NCBI RefSeq assembly: GCF_039540375.1
Contig: NZ_BAABEX010000001.1
Span: forward strand, 106,965-170,964
Source of the DNA: Acidovorax_G lacteus
Lineage (GTDB): Bacteria > Pseudomonadota > Gammaproteobacteria > Burkholderiales > Burkholderiaceae_C
Length of the DNA: 64,000 nt
Direction: 5' to 3'
The position numbers and the translations under genes were made by a program. A model generated the notes under the pieces. That model saw nothing but the letters and a program-made list of their open reading frames with translations, did not search any database and had not been told where the DNA came from. Shown here in pieces: positions 32,858-41,452 of the stretch (its first letter is position 1; every line of letters starts with the position of its first letter).

Positions 32858-35095
32858 TCAGGTATCTGCCGGGTCGACGCCCATGGCTTGCATGGCGTAC
32901 TTGAGATAAGTGACCGCGAAGTCGGTATGTCCGTGCGCGTGCTCGACCTCGGCCAGACATGCAAGTGCCACCGGGTCGTGAGGTGATGCACACAGCACGG
33001 CCTCCGCCAATTCGGTCACAGCAATCCAATGGCGGCGTGTGATCTGCTCTTGCGTTCGGTGCAAAGCAGAGAGGTCCGATTTGGCTTTTTCTGTCAGATC
33101 TTGCAGCCGCTGGTGGGCTTCGCTCAAAGGTACACGCAGACCAGGCCGCAGTCCCACGCCCTGGGGGGCGGGCTGATCCCATTCAGGTGGTGCCTGCCGT
33201 GCCCACTCATCGGTCAGCCGTGCCTGGACCTCCGCATCGCCACGCGCTTGTCTGACGGCCAAGTGCTCCCACCACATGCTGCGCAGGCCGAGCCCGAACA
33301 ACTGGTTGAACTGGCCCTCACGCATCAGGGGCGATTGCTCCACTTCAGTGCGAAGGCTCTGGCGCAAGCCGCTCAAGCTCGGAACATCGGCTGCCAGGCT
33401 GGCCGCGATGCGCACGTACTCGTCAGCGGCCGTCGCGAGCCACTCGGTACGCCCCAGGTAAGCCAGGATGCCCGCGCCCATGCGGCTCTTGAAACTGTCG
33501 CCCTGCATCGACACCAGCGGCACCCCCATCCAGAGCACGTCGAACGAGGTGGTGCCGCCGGTCAGTGGAAACGGGTCCAGCGCGATGTCGATACGGTGGT
33601 AGGTCAGGTATTGCTGGCCGGCGTCCAGCGGCACCAGCTCCAGCCGGTCCACGGGCAGACCGAGCCGGCTGCAGCGGGCGCGGTAGTCGTCGGCAAACTC
33701 CGTTTTCTCGAAGTTCTTGCCCTCGATCAGCAGGCGTGCGGTGGGCACTTCGTGCAGGATGCGGCCCCACAGCGCCAACACCTCGTCCGTGAGCTTGCCC
33801 AGGTTGTTGCATGAGCCGAAGGTGACGTAGCCGTTTTCCAGCGCAGGTAGGGGGCTCACCCGGTAGCGCGGCTGGTAGCGCCACAGCGGGTTGCGGCTCA
33901 TGGGGCGGTAGCAGCAGAACAGGGTGGGCAGGCGCACCAGGCGTTCGGTGTACTGCGCGTCGGCGTCTGGCGGATCGGTGACTTCGTCGGTGATCCGGTA
34001 GTCGGCATGGGCCAAGCCCGTGGTGGCCGGGAATCCCAGCCATGACACCTGCACGGGTGCTGCGCGCTGGGCCAGCACTGGCAGTCCGTTGTGGCCGGTG
34101 TGTCCCGCCAGCTCGATCAGGATGTCGATACCGTCGTCCCGGATGCGCTGCGCCTGTTGCTCGGCCTTCAGGCCTGACAGGCGCACGAAATGGTCGGCAT
34201 GACAGGCCACCCGTGCGGTCACGGAGTCGTCCCGCGGGTACAGGTAGTAGGCGAACACCTCAAATTGCCGCCGATCGAGCTGTGCCAACAGACCTTCGGT
34301 GAAATACATGACCGAATGCGCGCGGAAGTCGGGCGACAAAAAACCCACTCTGAGCCGCTTCCAGGGGCCGCCGGCGCGCAGGGGGGCAAAGTCCGGCGCG
34401 GGCAGGGTGGGGTGCATGATGGCACCGTACTCCCGGGCGGCTTTGGTCAGTTGCGCGCTGGTCGCCAGTGGATCGGCCAGCATGAACAGCAGCCGGTTGG
34501 TGTGGTTGGCCGTGTCGTACGGATTGAGCGCAATGGCCGCTTCGCAATCCTGTACTGCCTCGCGCACCTGACCCAGTTCTCGGCGGTGAATGGCCTTCTG
34601 GGTGAGCGCCGCGACTTTCTCATTGACGTCTTCGGCCAGGGCCTCGGCGCGGCGGGCTGCCTCGAATCCCCGGTCGTTGAGCTGCAGCGCATAGCAGCAC
34701 TGCGCCAGCTTGATCCAGCTCAGGGCCTCGTTGGGGGACAGTTCGCACACGGTTTCCAGCATGGGCAGAGCCTCGTGTGGCCGCGCATGCTCGATCAGGG
34801 TGTTGGCGTAGTTGATCAGCAGTTCTGCGTCGCGGGGCCACAGCGCACGGGCCAGTCGGTAGGCCTGAAATGCCGCTTCGGTCTGGCGCTGCTGGTTGAG
34901 TGCAAACCCCAGCGTGCGGTGGGCGAGCAGATGGCGTCGGTCGCGCCGCAAGGCTTGGCGACAGTGGCGCACGAGCGCCGGCCAGTCCTGGGCCTGCAGG
35001 GCCTGCTGGATGCGGGTGTTGGATGGGTCGGCGGCTTTGTGGGGCTGGGGCGCAGGCATGGCAAAAGCAATGGGCTGTGAGGGAAGCCGCCGCAT
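32858..35095 (-). CDS. TPR / GT41 (SPINDLY-OGT-like) glycosyltransferase, candidate flagellin glycosyltransferase
   Basis: The protein has 745 residues. Tetratricopeptide-like helices occupy about 20-210. The catalytic GT41 region follows: GFLSPDFRAHSVMYF, DILIELAGHTGHN, PVQVSWLGFPATTG, VTFGSCNNLGKLTDEVL and ALDPFPLTGGTTSFDVLWMG. Such enzymes transfer sugar from a nucleotide donor to Ser/Thr of proteins. It sits between the sugar island and the flagellin genes, so flagellin is the obvious acceptor (inference). The start is uncertain: ATG 35095 or ATG 35059, neither with a good ribosome site. Confidence 0.88.
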   Translation of the reverse strand: MRRLPSQPIAFAMPAPQPHKAADPSNTRIQQALQAQDWPALVRHCRQALRRDRRHLLAHRTLGFALNQQRQTEAAFQAYRLARALWPRDAELLINYANTLIEHARPHEALPMLETVCELSPNEALSWIKLAQCCYALQLNDRGFEAARRAEALAEDVNEKVAALTQKAIHRRELGQVREAVQDCEAAIALNPYDTANHTNRLLFMLADPLATSAQLTKAAREYGAIMHPTLPAPDFAPLRAGGPWKRLRVGFLSPDFRAHSVMYFTEGLLAQLDRRQFEVFAYYLYPRDDSVTARVACHADHFVRLSGLKAEQQAQRIRDDGIDILIELAGHTGHNGLPVLAQRAAPVQVSWLGFPATTGLAHADYRITDEVTDPPDADAQYTERLVRLPTLFCCYRPMSRNPLWRYQPRYRVSPLPALENGYVTFGSCNNLGKLTDEVLALWGRILHEVPTARLLIEGKNFEKTEFADDYRARCSRLGLPVDRLELVPLDAGQQYLTYHRIDIALDPFPLTGGTTSFDVLWMGVPLVSMQGDSFKSRMGAGILAYLGRTEWLATAADEYVRIAASLAADVPSLSGLRQSLRTEVEQSPLMREGQFNQLFGLGLRSMWWEHLAVRQARGDAEVQARLTDEWARQAPPEWDQPAPQGVGLRPGLRVPLSEAHQRLQDLTEKAKSDLSALHRTQEQITRRHWIAVTELAEAVLCASPHDPVALACLAEVEHAHGHTDFAVTYLKYAMQAMGVDPADT

Positions 35096-35103
35096 ATGCG
35101 GAC

Positions 35104-35134
35104 AAAAGCCGCCAAGCGCCGAGGCGCTGGCGGC
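35104..35134 (-). terminator. Rho-independent terminator after minus-strand flagellin gene
   Basis: On the minus strand GCCGCCAGCGC pairs with GCGCTTGGCGGC (one bulged base), followed by TTTT. It is placed 19 bp after the flagellin stop and directly ahead of the GT41 gene, isolating the two. Confidence 0.85.
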
Positions 35135-35152
35135 CGCTGTGCGCTGGCGATG

Positions 35153-36631
35153 TTACTGCCGCAGCAGCGACAGCACGCCCTGCGGAATCTGATTTGCCTG
35201 GGCCACCATGGCGGTTCCGGCCTGCTGCAGGATCTGGGCGCGCGACAGGTTGGCGGTTTCGGCCGCGAAGTCGGCGTCCTGGATGCGGCTGCGCGAGGCC
35301 GACAGGTTTTCGGACGTGATGTTCAGGCTGGCGATGGCGGTCTCAAAGCGGGCCTGCAGCGCACCGAGCTTGGAGCGCTCGCCACTCACGAAAGCCAGGG
35401 CGGAGTCCACCGTCTTGAGCGCTTCGGTCGATTTCTCGAACGTGCTCACGTCCAGATCGGCCACGCGGCGCAATTCCGAGCCGCCGCTGGCGATGGCGGT
35501 GCTGGTGGAGGTCACGGCAAACGACTTTTCGGAGTCCAGCACCAGGTAGCCGCTGGTCGTGCTGTTGTCGGCCGTGGTGTTGGCCGTCAGGGTCACGGCA
35601 CCGCCCACGGCAGCACCGTCGGCATTCAGCTTGGTTGCGGTCACATCGGCGGCGTTGGCGATGGTGGTGTCGCTCACCGTGATGTCATTCCCGATGGCGT
35701 TGGTCAGGATGACGCCGCTGCCGTCTTCCGTGAGCGAGGCCGTCACGCCCGTCTTGGCCGCCTGTTCATTGATCGCCGACACCGCCGCCGACAGGCGGTC
35801 TGAACCCGTGGTGGAGGTGAGGGTGAACGACACGGCCACGGGGGTCGTGTTGTCGGAGGTCAGATTCAGCGTGTAGGAGCCGGTAGAAGAAAAGCCCCCG
35901 AGCTGCACCTGGGTGCGCGCACTGGCAGTCACACCGGTGTCGGCCTTGATGGTGTTGATGGTGTCTGCGATTTCCTTGGCCGTGTCGTTGGCGGCCACCG
36001 CCACGCTCTTGGAGCCCAGGAAGCCGCTGAGGGTCACGGCTCCGGAACCCACGCCGTTGGTGCCCACGCCCGAGGACGCTGTCGATACGCCCTGGCCGTT
36101 GGTCACCGCGACCTGGTTGTTGCCGTACACGCTGGTGCGCAGGTTGGCGGTGGCGGCCACGATGGTCTGGTTGGCGTTGGCACCGACCTGGAACTGTGCC
36201 GTACCAAAGGTGCCGTCCAGCAGCTTGGAGCCGTTGAATTCGGTCGTCTGGGCAATCCGGTCCAGCTCACTGACCAACTGACCCACTTCGCGCTGCAGCG
36301 CCTGACGGTCGGATGCGCTGTTGGAGGCGTTGGCCGACTGCACGGCCAGTTCGCGCACCCGCTGCAGGATGTCGCCCGCGGACTTCATCGCGCCTTCTGC
36401 CACCTGCGCCAGCGAAATGCCGTCGTTGGCATTGCGCGCCGCCTGGTTCAGGCCACGGATCTGGCTCGTGAAACGCTCCGAAATCGCCAGACCGGCGGCG
36501 TCGTCCTTGGCGCTGTTGATGCGCAGGCCCGACGACAGACGCTGGATGGAGGTGTTCAGCGAGCTCTGGCTCGTGCTGAGGTTGCGCTGCGCGGTGAGCG
36601 AGGCGACGTTGGTGTTGATTGTGGATGCCAT
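35153..36631 (-). CDS. fliC: Flagellin FliC, copy 1
   Basis: The protein has 492 residues. The N-terminal D0/D1 (ASTINTNVASLTAQRNL, RLSSGLRINSAKDDAAGLAI) and C-terminal D1/D0 (RSRIQDADFAAETANLS, AQANQIPQGVLSLL) regions are intact. The middle, about 170-390, is rich in Thr and Ser, suitable for O-glycosylation. It differs from copy 2 at about 53 positions by my count, or near 89% identity, and lies head-to-head with it. AAGGAG precedes the ATG, but I find no sigma-28 site facing this gene. Confidence 0.96.
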   Translation of the reverse strand: MASTINTNVASLTAQRNLSTSQSSLNTSIQRLSSGLRINSAKDDAAGLAISERFTSQIRGLNQAARNANDGISLAQVAEGAMKSAGDILQRVRELAVQSANASNSASDRQALQREVGQLVSELDRIAQTTEFNGSKLLDGTFGTAQFQVGANANQTIVAATANLRTSVYGNNQVAVTNGQGVSTASSGVGTNGVGSGAVTLSGFLGSKSVAVAANDTAKEIADTINTIKADTGVTASARTQVQLGGFSSTGSYTLNLTSDNTTPVAVSFTLTSTTGSDRLSAAVSAINEQAAKTGVTASLTEDGSGVILTNAIGNDITVSDTTIANAADVTATKLNADGAAVGGAVTLTANTTADNSTTSGYLVLDSEKSFAVTSTSTAIASGGSELRRVADLDVSTFEKSTEALKTVDSALAFVSGERSKLGALQARFETAIASLNITSENLSASRSRIQDADFAAETANLSRAQILQQAGTAMVAQANQIPQGVLSLLRQ

Positions 36632-36963
36632 GGACGTACTCCTTCAAGGCGGAAATCACACGACTGTGCCGGTCAGGGTTCCTTGCGTCCGGCAGACAGG
36701 ATGGGAACGATGGCTGGATTGTGGGAGCCGCTCCGCCTGGTCATTGGGCCGATAAGAGGTCCAAAACCTGGGCAATCCGGGGTTTTGCACATCGGGGCCT
36801 AAAGTTTTGCCGGACGTAACCGAAAACTGGTGCAACGGGGGACGACCAGCCCCCGCCGTTCGACAGAAGGCCACGCCGGAGCTGTGAACCGAAGCGCCAG
36901 GAAAGCCTGGCACCTGGTTGGCGGCAACGCCATCGTTGAGTCAGTTCTTTCAGGAGATTTGCT
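36632..36963. other. 332-bp core between divergent flagellin genes
   Basis: This stretch has no gene. It contains one recognisable sigma-28 promoter, directed rightward, and the two different ribosome-binding leaders. A perfect GCCGATAA at 36748-36755 (plus) lacks a matching -35 and is probably chance. No TAAA-N15 match faces left. Confidence 0.7.
36800..36826 (+). promoter_or_regulatory. Sigma-28 (FliA) promoter for fliC copy 2
   Basis: TAAA (36800-36803), 15 bp, ACCGAAAA (36819-36826). With the following GTTTTGCC it closely resembles the fliS promoter at 40097. The transcript leader to the ATG at 36964 would be about 130 nt. Confidence 0.8.
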
Positions 36964-38439
36964 ATGGCTTCCACCATCAATACCAACGTCGCCTCGCTCA
37001 CCGCGCAGCGCAACCTCGGCACGAGCCAGAGCTCGTTGAACACCTCCATCCAGCGCCTGTCGTCGGGTCTGCGCATCAACAGCGCCAAGGACGACGCTGC
37101 CGGTCTGGCGATTTCGGAGCGCTTCACGAGCCAGATCCGCGGCCTGAACCAGGCGGTGCGCAATGCCAACGACGGTATTTCGCTCGCTCAAACGGCTGAA
37201 GGCGCGCTCAAGGCGTCGGGCGACATCCTGCAGCGGGTGCGCGAACTGGCCGTGCAGTCGGCCAACGCCTCGAACAGCGCTGGTGACCGTCAGGCCCTGC
37301 AGCGCGAAGTGGGTCAGCTGGTCAGCGAACTCGACCGTATCTCGCAAACCACGGAATTCAACGGCTCGAAGCTGCTGGACGGCACCTTTGGTACGCAGCA
37401 GTTCCAGGTGGGCGCCAACGCCAACCAGACCATCGTGGCCGCCACCGCCAACCTGCGCACCAGCGTGTATGGCAACAACCAGATCGCCGTGGCCAACGGC
37501 GCGGGTGTGTCCACAGCCTCTTCGGGCGCCGGCACCAACGGTGTGGGTTCGGGTGCCGTGACGGTCAATGGCTACCTGGGTTCCAAGAGCGTGGCAGTGG
37601 CTGCCAACGACACGGCCAAGGCAATTGCGGCCAACATCAACACCATCAAGGCCGACACCGGTGTCACCGCGACCGCACGTACGGATGTACAGCTGGGTGG
37701 TTTTTCTGCAACCGGCTCGTACACGCTGAACCTGACGTCGGACAACACGACAGCCGTGTCGGTGTCGTTCACGCTTACCTCCACCACCGGTTCGGACCGC
37801 CTGTCTGCCGCCGTGTCGGCGATCAACGAGCAGTCTGCTAAGACCGGCGTGACGGCCTCGCTGAACAGCGACGGCAGCGGCGTGGTGCTGACGAACGCCA
37901 CCGGCAATGACATCACGGTGAGCGACACCGCGATTGCCAACGCCGCCGATGTGACGGTGACCAAGCGCAACGCCGACGGTGCTGCCGTGGGCGGTGCCGT
38001 GACCTTGACGGCCAACACCACGGCCGATAACAGCACGACCAGCGGCTACCTGGTGCTGGACTCTGAAAAGTCCTTTGCTGTGACCTCGACCAGTACGGCG
38101 GTTGGTAGCGGCGGTTCCGAGCTGCGCAAGGTGTCGGACCTGGACGTGACCACGTTTGCCAAGGCGACGGACGCGCTCAAGATCGTGGACTCTGCGCTCG
38201 CCTTCGTGAGCGGTGAACGCGCCAAGCTCGGTGCCTTGCAGTCGCGCTTCGAGACCGCCATCTCGAACCTGCAGGTCACGTCGGAAAACCTGTCGGCCTC
38301 CCGCAGCCGCATTCTGGACGCGGACTTCGCAGCCGAAACCGCCAACCTGTCGCGCTCGCAGATCCTGCAGCAGGCTGGTACGGCGATGGTGGCCCAGGCC
38401 AACCAGCTGCCCCAGGGTGTGCTGGCCCTGCTGCGGTAA
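36964..38439 (+). CDS. fliC: Flagellin FliC, copy 2
   Basis: The protein has 491 residues and the same domain plan as copy 1, with intact helical ends (ASTINTNVASLTAQRNL; AQANQLPQGVLALLR) and a Thr/Ser-rich centre. AGGAG lies 7 bp before the ATG. A good sigma-28 promoter and a strong terminator bracket it, so it is probably the main expressed filament subunit in the present orientation (inference). fliD follows downstream. Confidence 0.96.
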   Translation: MASTINTNVASLTAQRNLGTSQSSLNTSIQRLSSGLRINSAKDDAAGLAISERFTSQIRGLNQAVRNANDGISLAQTAEGALKASGDILQRVRELAVQSANASNSAGDRQALQREVGQLVSELDRISQTTEFNGSKLLDGTFGTQQFQVGANANQTIVAATANLRTSVYGNNQIAVANGAGVSTASSGAGTNGVGSGAVTVNGYLGSKSVAVAANDTAKAIAANINTIKADTGVTATARTDVQLGGFSATGSYTLNLTSDNTTAVSVSFTLTSTTGSDRLSAAVSAINEQSAKTGVTASLNSDGSGVVLTNATGNDITVSDTAIANAADVTVTKRNADGAAVGGAVTLTANTTADNSTTSGYLVLDSEKSFAVTSTSTAVGSGGSELRKVSDLDVTTFAKATDALKIVDSALAFVSGERAKLGALQSRFETAISNLQVTSENLSASRSRILDADFAAETANLSRSQILQQAGTAMVAQANQLPQGVLALLR

Positions 38440-38493
38440 GCGGCAGACGGCGTGGTGCGGCGCTGAGCCGCCCATGCCCCCAGGCAAGGCCCG

Positions 38494-38524
38494 GCGACGG
38501 CAGGTTTACCTGTCGTCGCTTTTT
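38494..38524 (+). terminator. Rho-independent terminator after plus-strand flagellin gene
   Basis: GCGACGGCAGGT pairs with ACCTGTCGTCGC (one G-U), loop TT, then TTTTT. It separates fliC from fliD. Confidence 0.9.
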
Positions 38525-38642
38525 GCCTTTGCTATGTGCGGCACCAGGCGCGCAGAATAGAGGGGTTTCCTGGTGGGTTTACGGACGTTCTCGAAAACCC
38601 TACAGCGACATAATTTTCGCTGCACCAGTTCAGGAGGTTGAT

Positions 38643-40067
38643 ATGGCTACCCTTTCTTCGCCCGGTATCGGCGCCAGCGGCCTCAACGTCAAGGAAATCG
38701 TCTCGCAGCTGGTGGCGCTCGAAAAGAAGCCGCTGGACACGCTCAAGCTCCAGGCGGCCACGGTCCAGACCAAGATCTCGACCTTCGGGCAGATCAAGTC
38801 GCTCGTGTCCACCTTGTCTGATGCGGCTGGCAGGCTTGCCAGCGTCACCGGCTGGAACGCCGTCTCGGCCTCCAGTTCCGACACCAAGTCGGTCACGGCC
38901 ACCGCGATCGGCGGTACTTTGCCTACCTCGTTCAATGTGGAAGTGCAGAGCCTGGCCAAGGCGCAGGCGCAGGCCTCTGCGGCCCTGCTGCCGGTGGGCG
39001 GCACGCTGGGTGCGGGTACGCTGCGATTGGAGCTGGGCAAGTGGAGCGTTGCGCCGGCATCGTTCACGCCGTCGTCGGGAACGCCGGTCGAGATCACCAT
39101 TGCGGCCGGCGACAAGCTGGCCGACATCGCCAGCAAGATCAACGGGGCCAATGCGGGTGTCACCGCCTCGGTGCTGACCGACGCGTCGGGTGAGCGGCTG
39201 CTGCTCAACGGCCGCAACACGGGCGAGGAGTCGGGGTTCCGGCTGAGCGTGCTGGAGCCCGGCGATACCGATCCGGCGAGTGCCGGCAACACCGATGCCA
39301 CAGGCCTGTCGCGACTGGTGTCGGGGGCCACGCGCACCCAGGACGCAGCCGACGCGCGCGCCACCGTCAACGGCATTGCGGTACGTTCGGCCACCAACAC
39401 CTTTGCCAATACGGTCTCGGGCGTGACCTTCAAGGCCGAGCAGGTCACCACGGCCCCGGTGGCCGTGACGGTGACCCGCGACACGGCCACGGTGCAGAAG
39501 AATATCGAGGCGTTCGTCAAGGCCTACAACGAGATCAACCAGATCCTCAACGAAGCCACCAAGTACGACGGCGCGACCAAGTCTGCCGGGCTGCTGCAGG
39601 GCGATTCGACCGCCATTGCGCTGCAGAACTCGCTGCGCGCTGCCGTGCAGTCCGTCAACGAGGACGGCGGGGCCTTCAAGCGCCTGGCCGATGTCGGCAT
39701 CTCGATCCAGCGGGGCGGCGATCTGGCGATCGACAGCAGCAAGCTGTCCAAGGCGCTGGAGAATCCGGACGCGGTACGCGCACTGTTCCGCACCGAAGGG
39801 GGCGTGAAGGGCGTGGCCGAGCAGGTCAAGGCGCGCGCCACCGAATTGCTGGGCAATGCGGGCTTCTTCAAGACCAAGGAAGACTCGCTCAAGCTGGCCC
39901 TGCAGCGCAACAGCAAGGAGCAGACCCGCGTGAACGAACGCGCCGGCGATGTCGAGGCGCAGCTGCTGCGCCGCTACAACGCACTGGACAGCCAGCTGAC
40001 CAAGCTCAACGGCCTGAACGCGTACATCTCGCAGCAGGTGACGGCTTGGAACAAGTCGTCGGGCTGA
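38643..40067 (+). CDS. fliD: Filament cap protein FliD (HAP2)
   Basis: The protein has 474 residues. The N terminus MATLSSPGIGASGLNVKEIVSQL is typical, and coiled coil near residues 30-60 and 400-470 brackets a variable domain. The C-terminal block has VRALFRTEGGVKGVAEQVK. It caps the filament and folds incoming flagellin. The start at 38643 has AGGAGG upstream; the frame extends farther but is not FliD-like. Confidence 0.95.
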   Translation: MATLSSPGIGASGLNVKEIVSQLVALEKKPLDTLKLQAATVQTKISTFGQIKSLVSTLSDAAGRLASVTGWNAVSASSSDTKSVTATAIGGTLPTSFNVEVQSLAKAQAQASAALLPVGGTLGAGTLRLELGKWSVAPASFTPSSGTPVEITIAAGDKLADIASKINGANAGVTASVLTDASGERLLLNGRNTGEESGFRLSVLEPGDTDPASAGNTDATGLSRLVSGATRTQDAADARATVNGIAVRSATNTFANTVSGVTFKAEQVTTAPVAVTVTRDTATVQKNIEAFVKAYNEINQILNEATKYDGATKSAGLLQGDSTAIALQNSLRAAVQSVNEDGGAFKRLADVGISIQRGGDLAIDSSKLSKALENPDAVRALFRTEGGVKGVAEQVKARATELLGNAGFFKTKEDSLKLALQRNSKEQTRVNERAGDVEAQLLRRYNALDSQLTKLNGLNAYISQQVTAWNKSSG

Positions 40068-40096
40068 GTCGGAGCATCGAGACCGGGTAACGGGCC

Positions 40097-40123
40097 TTCA
40101 GTTTTGCCTCGTGTGACCGATAA
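40097..40123 (+). promoter_or_regulatory. Sigma-28 (FliA) promoter for fliS-fliT
   Basis: TTCA (40097-40100), 15 bp beginning GTTTTGCC, then ACCGATAA (40116-40123), only one base away from the consensus -10. It starts 30 bp before the fliS ATG. Confidence 0.75.
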
Positions 40124-40152
40124 ATAAGACATCACACCCAAGGATTTCCAGC

Positions 40153-40602
40153 ATGTTCAGCGCCTACAGCCCCCGTGCCGCAAACGCTTATCAGCGGATC
40201 AACGTTGAAACCAGCATGCACACCATGGACCAGCACCAGCTGGTGTCGCTGCTGTACGAGGGAGTGTTGAGCTCCATCGCATTCGCCCGTGGCGCGCTGG
40301 CCCGTGGCGATGTGCCGGGCAAATGCCAGAGCATCACCAAAGCCATCCGCATCCTTGAAGAAGGTCTGGCCACTGCGCTGGACCGCGTGGACGGTGGCGA
40401 GATCGCGGAAAACCTGGGCGCGTTGTACGACTACTGTGTGCGTCGCCTGATCGAGGCCAATGCCCGCAACGACGACGCGATCCTGCAGGAAGTCATGCGC
40501 CTGATCGAGCCCGTGGCCCAGGGCTGGAACGAAATCAAGAAGAACGGTGCCTCGACCGCTCCGGTCCCGTCCTCCGGGCAGCCGGTGCTGATGGAGGCCT
40601 GA
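40153..40602 (+). CDS. fliS: Flagellin export chaperone FliS
   Basis: The protein has 149 residues. AYQRINVETSMHTMDQHQLVSLLYEGVLSSI is the FliS hallmark region, followed by ITKAIRILEEGLATALDRVDGGEIAENL. It binds the flagellin C terminus to stop premature polymerisation. The C-terminal tail after about residue 125 is Ser/Pro-rich and variable. fliT starts one base after its stop. Confidence 0.95.
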   Translation: MFSAYSPRAANAYQRINVETSMHTMDQHQLVSLLYEGVLSSIAFARGALARGDVPGKCQSITKAIRILEEGLATALDRVDGGEIAENLGALYDYCVRRLIEANARNDDAILQEVMRLIEPVAQGWNEIKKNGASTAPVPSSGQPVLMEA

Positions 40603-40603
40603 T

Positions 40604-40903
40604 ATGTCCCTCATGCTGATTGATTACTACAAAGCCATCGAAGACAGCAGCGCCAAGATGCTGGAGGCGGCCAAGCTCAAGGACTGGGACGGCGTGGTGC
40701 GCTACGAGGGGGCGTGCGCGGTGCTGATCGAGCAGTTGCGCCACAAGGCCCAGCACCACGAGCTGCTGCCCGAGCACCGCCGCGAGAAGACGCGCATCAT
40801 GCAGCGCATCTTGCGCAACGACGCGCAGATCCGTTGCCTCGCAGAGCCGTGGATTTCCCAGTTCGAACACCTGTTCGACGGCCAGCCGATGATGATGCAC
40901 TGA
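40604..40903 (+). CDS. fliT: FliT-type chaperone for FliD
   Basis: The protein has 99 residues and is helical (YYKAIEDSSAKMLEAAKLKDWDGVV; the C-terminal helix includes IRCLAEPWISQFEHLF). FliT proteins bind FliD and, in enterics, FlhDC. The call rests on size, motif DWDGVV and position directly after fliS; sequence conservation in the family is low. A terminator follows. Confidence 0.85.
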   Translation: MSLMLIDYYKAIEDSSAKMLEAAKLKDWDGVVRYEGACAVLIEQLRHKAQHHELLPEHRREKTRIMQRILRNDAQIRCLAEPWISQFEHLFDGQPMMMH

Positions 40904-40952
40904 CCCGGTCGGTGCACCCGCCGCGAGGCAGCGCGGCGAATCGCTGGGCTGC

Positions 40953-40982
40953 AAGAGCGCCTCTGGTGGGGCGCTCTTTTTT
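40953..40982 (+). terminator. Rho-independent terminator after fliT
   Basis: AAGAGCGCC / GGCGCTCTT forms a perfect 9-bp stem with an 8-base loop, followed by a T run. Confidence 0.9.
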
Positions 40983-41110
40983 ATGGTGCGCCGGTTTCGG
41001 GGGGGGGGCGGCGGTCGCCGTGGGGCAAGGGGGCGGGCTGTAGGGGGCGGGCCGTCACGATCCGGAAGTGGGGCAGTGCCGTGCCTGCCGATGGAGTCTT
41101 TACGAAAATG

Positions 41111-41159
41111 GCAGCTTGTGCTTGCCAGATAAGCACGAGAAGCTATCAAATTCATAGTG
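41111..41159 (+). repeat. Dispersed double-hairpin repeat, copy C
   Basis: GTGCTT (41118-41123) and AAGCAC form the first hairpin; the second part reads AGCTATCAAATTCATAG. It lies 175 bp from copy D, in the same orientation. Confidence 0.75.
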
Positions 41160-41333
41160 TTCCGGACGGTGCTCCGCACGGGGTGCCACCACACCTCACC
41201 GCGCCACGCAGCACCGCACCGCACCGCGGGCGTCCGGTACAGTGGCCGGGCACCGCGGTCGTGCGGGGCCACCCAGCATGCCCACCCGGCAGCCTGCCAC
41301 CGCCGCAGCGTATGGTGGATGGTCAAAACGGGT

Positions 41334-41382
41334 TCTCGTGCTGCTAATTCAAGCACGAGTAGCTATCAAATCAATAGCAATT
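41334..41382 (+). repeat. Dispersed double-hairpin repeat, copy D (best conserved)
   Basis: CTCGTGCT / AGCACGAG is a perfect 8-bp stem, followed by GCTAT / ATAGC flanking CAAATCA. This copy defines the family: two adjacent hairpins of about 25 and 17 bases. Confidence 0.8.
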
Positions 41383-41452
41383 GGTGGCGACAGCGGCCCA
41401 TAGGGCGCCGCGCGGGGGGCAAGCACCGCCGCAGGGCTGGCGGGCCGGCGGC

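Larger units (their letters stand above)
35153..38439. repeat. Long inverted repeat formed by the two flagellin genes
   Basis: The minus-strand fliC (35153-36631) and plus-strand fliC (36964-38439) are inverted copies of about 1.48 kb around a unique 332-bp core. Nucleotide identity is high in the 5' coding regions, with runs beyond 20 identical bases, enough to serve as a substrate for homologous recombination. Confidence 0.85.
40904..41452. other. 549-bp intergenic region fliT / fliE
   Basis: This stretch holds no supported gene. It contains the fliT terminator, a run of ten G at about 40999-41008, two copies of the dispersed hairpin repeat (41111 and 41334), and a CACCGC/GCACCGCACC-rich patch near 41190-41230. 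Transcription converges on it from both sides. Confidence 0.7.

Noticed and set aside
36748..36755. Perfect GCCGATAA on the plus strand between the flagellin genes
   Set aside because: No TAAA-like -35 at 15 bp upstream; on the minus strand it is in the wrong sense to serve the left-hand flagellin.
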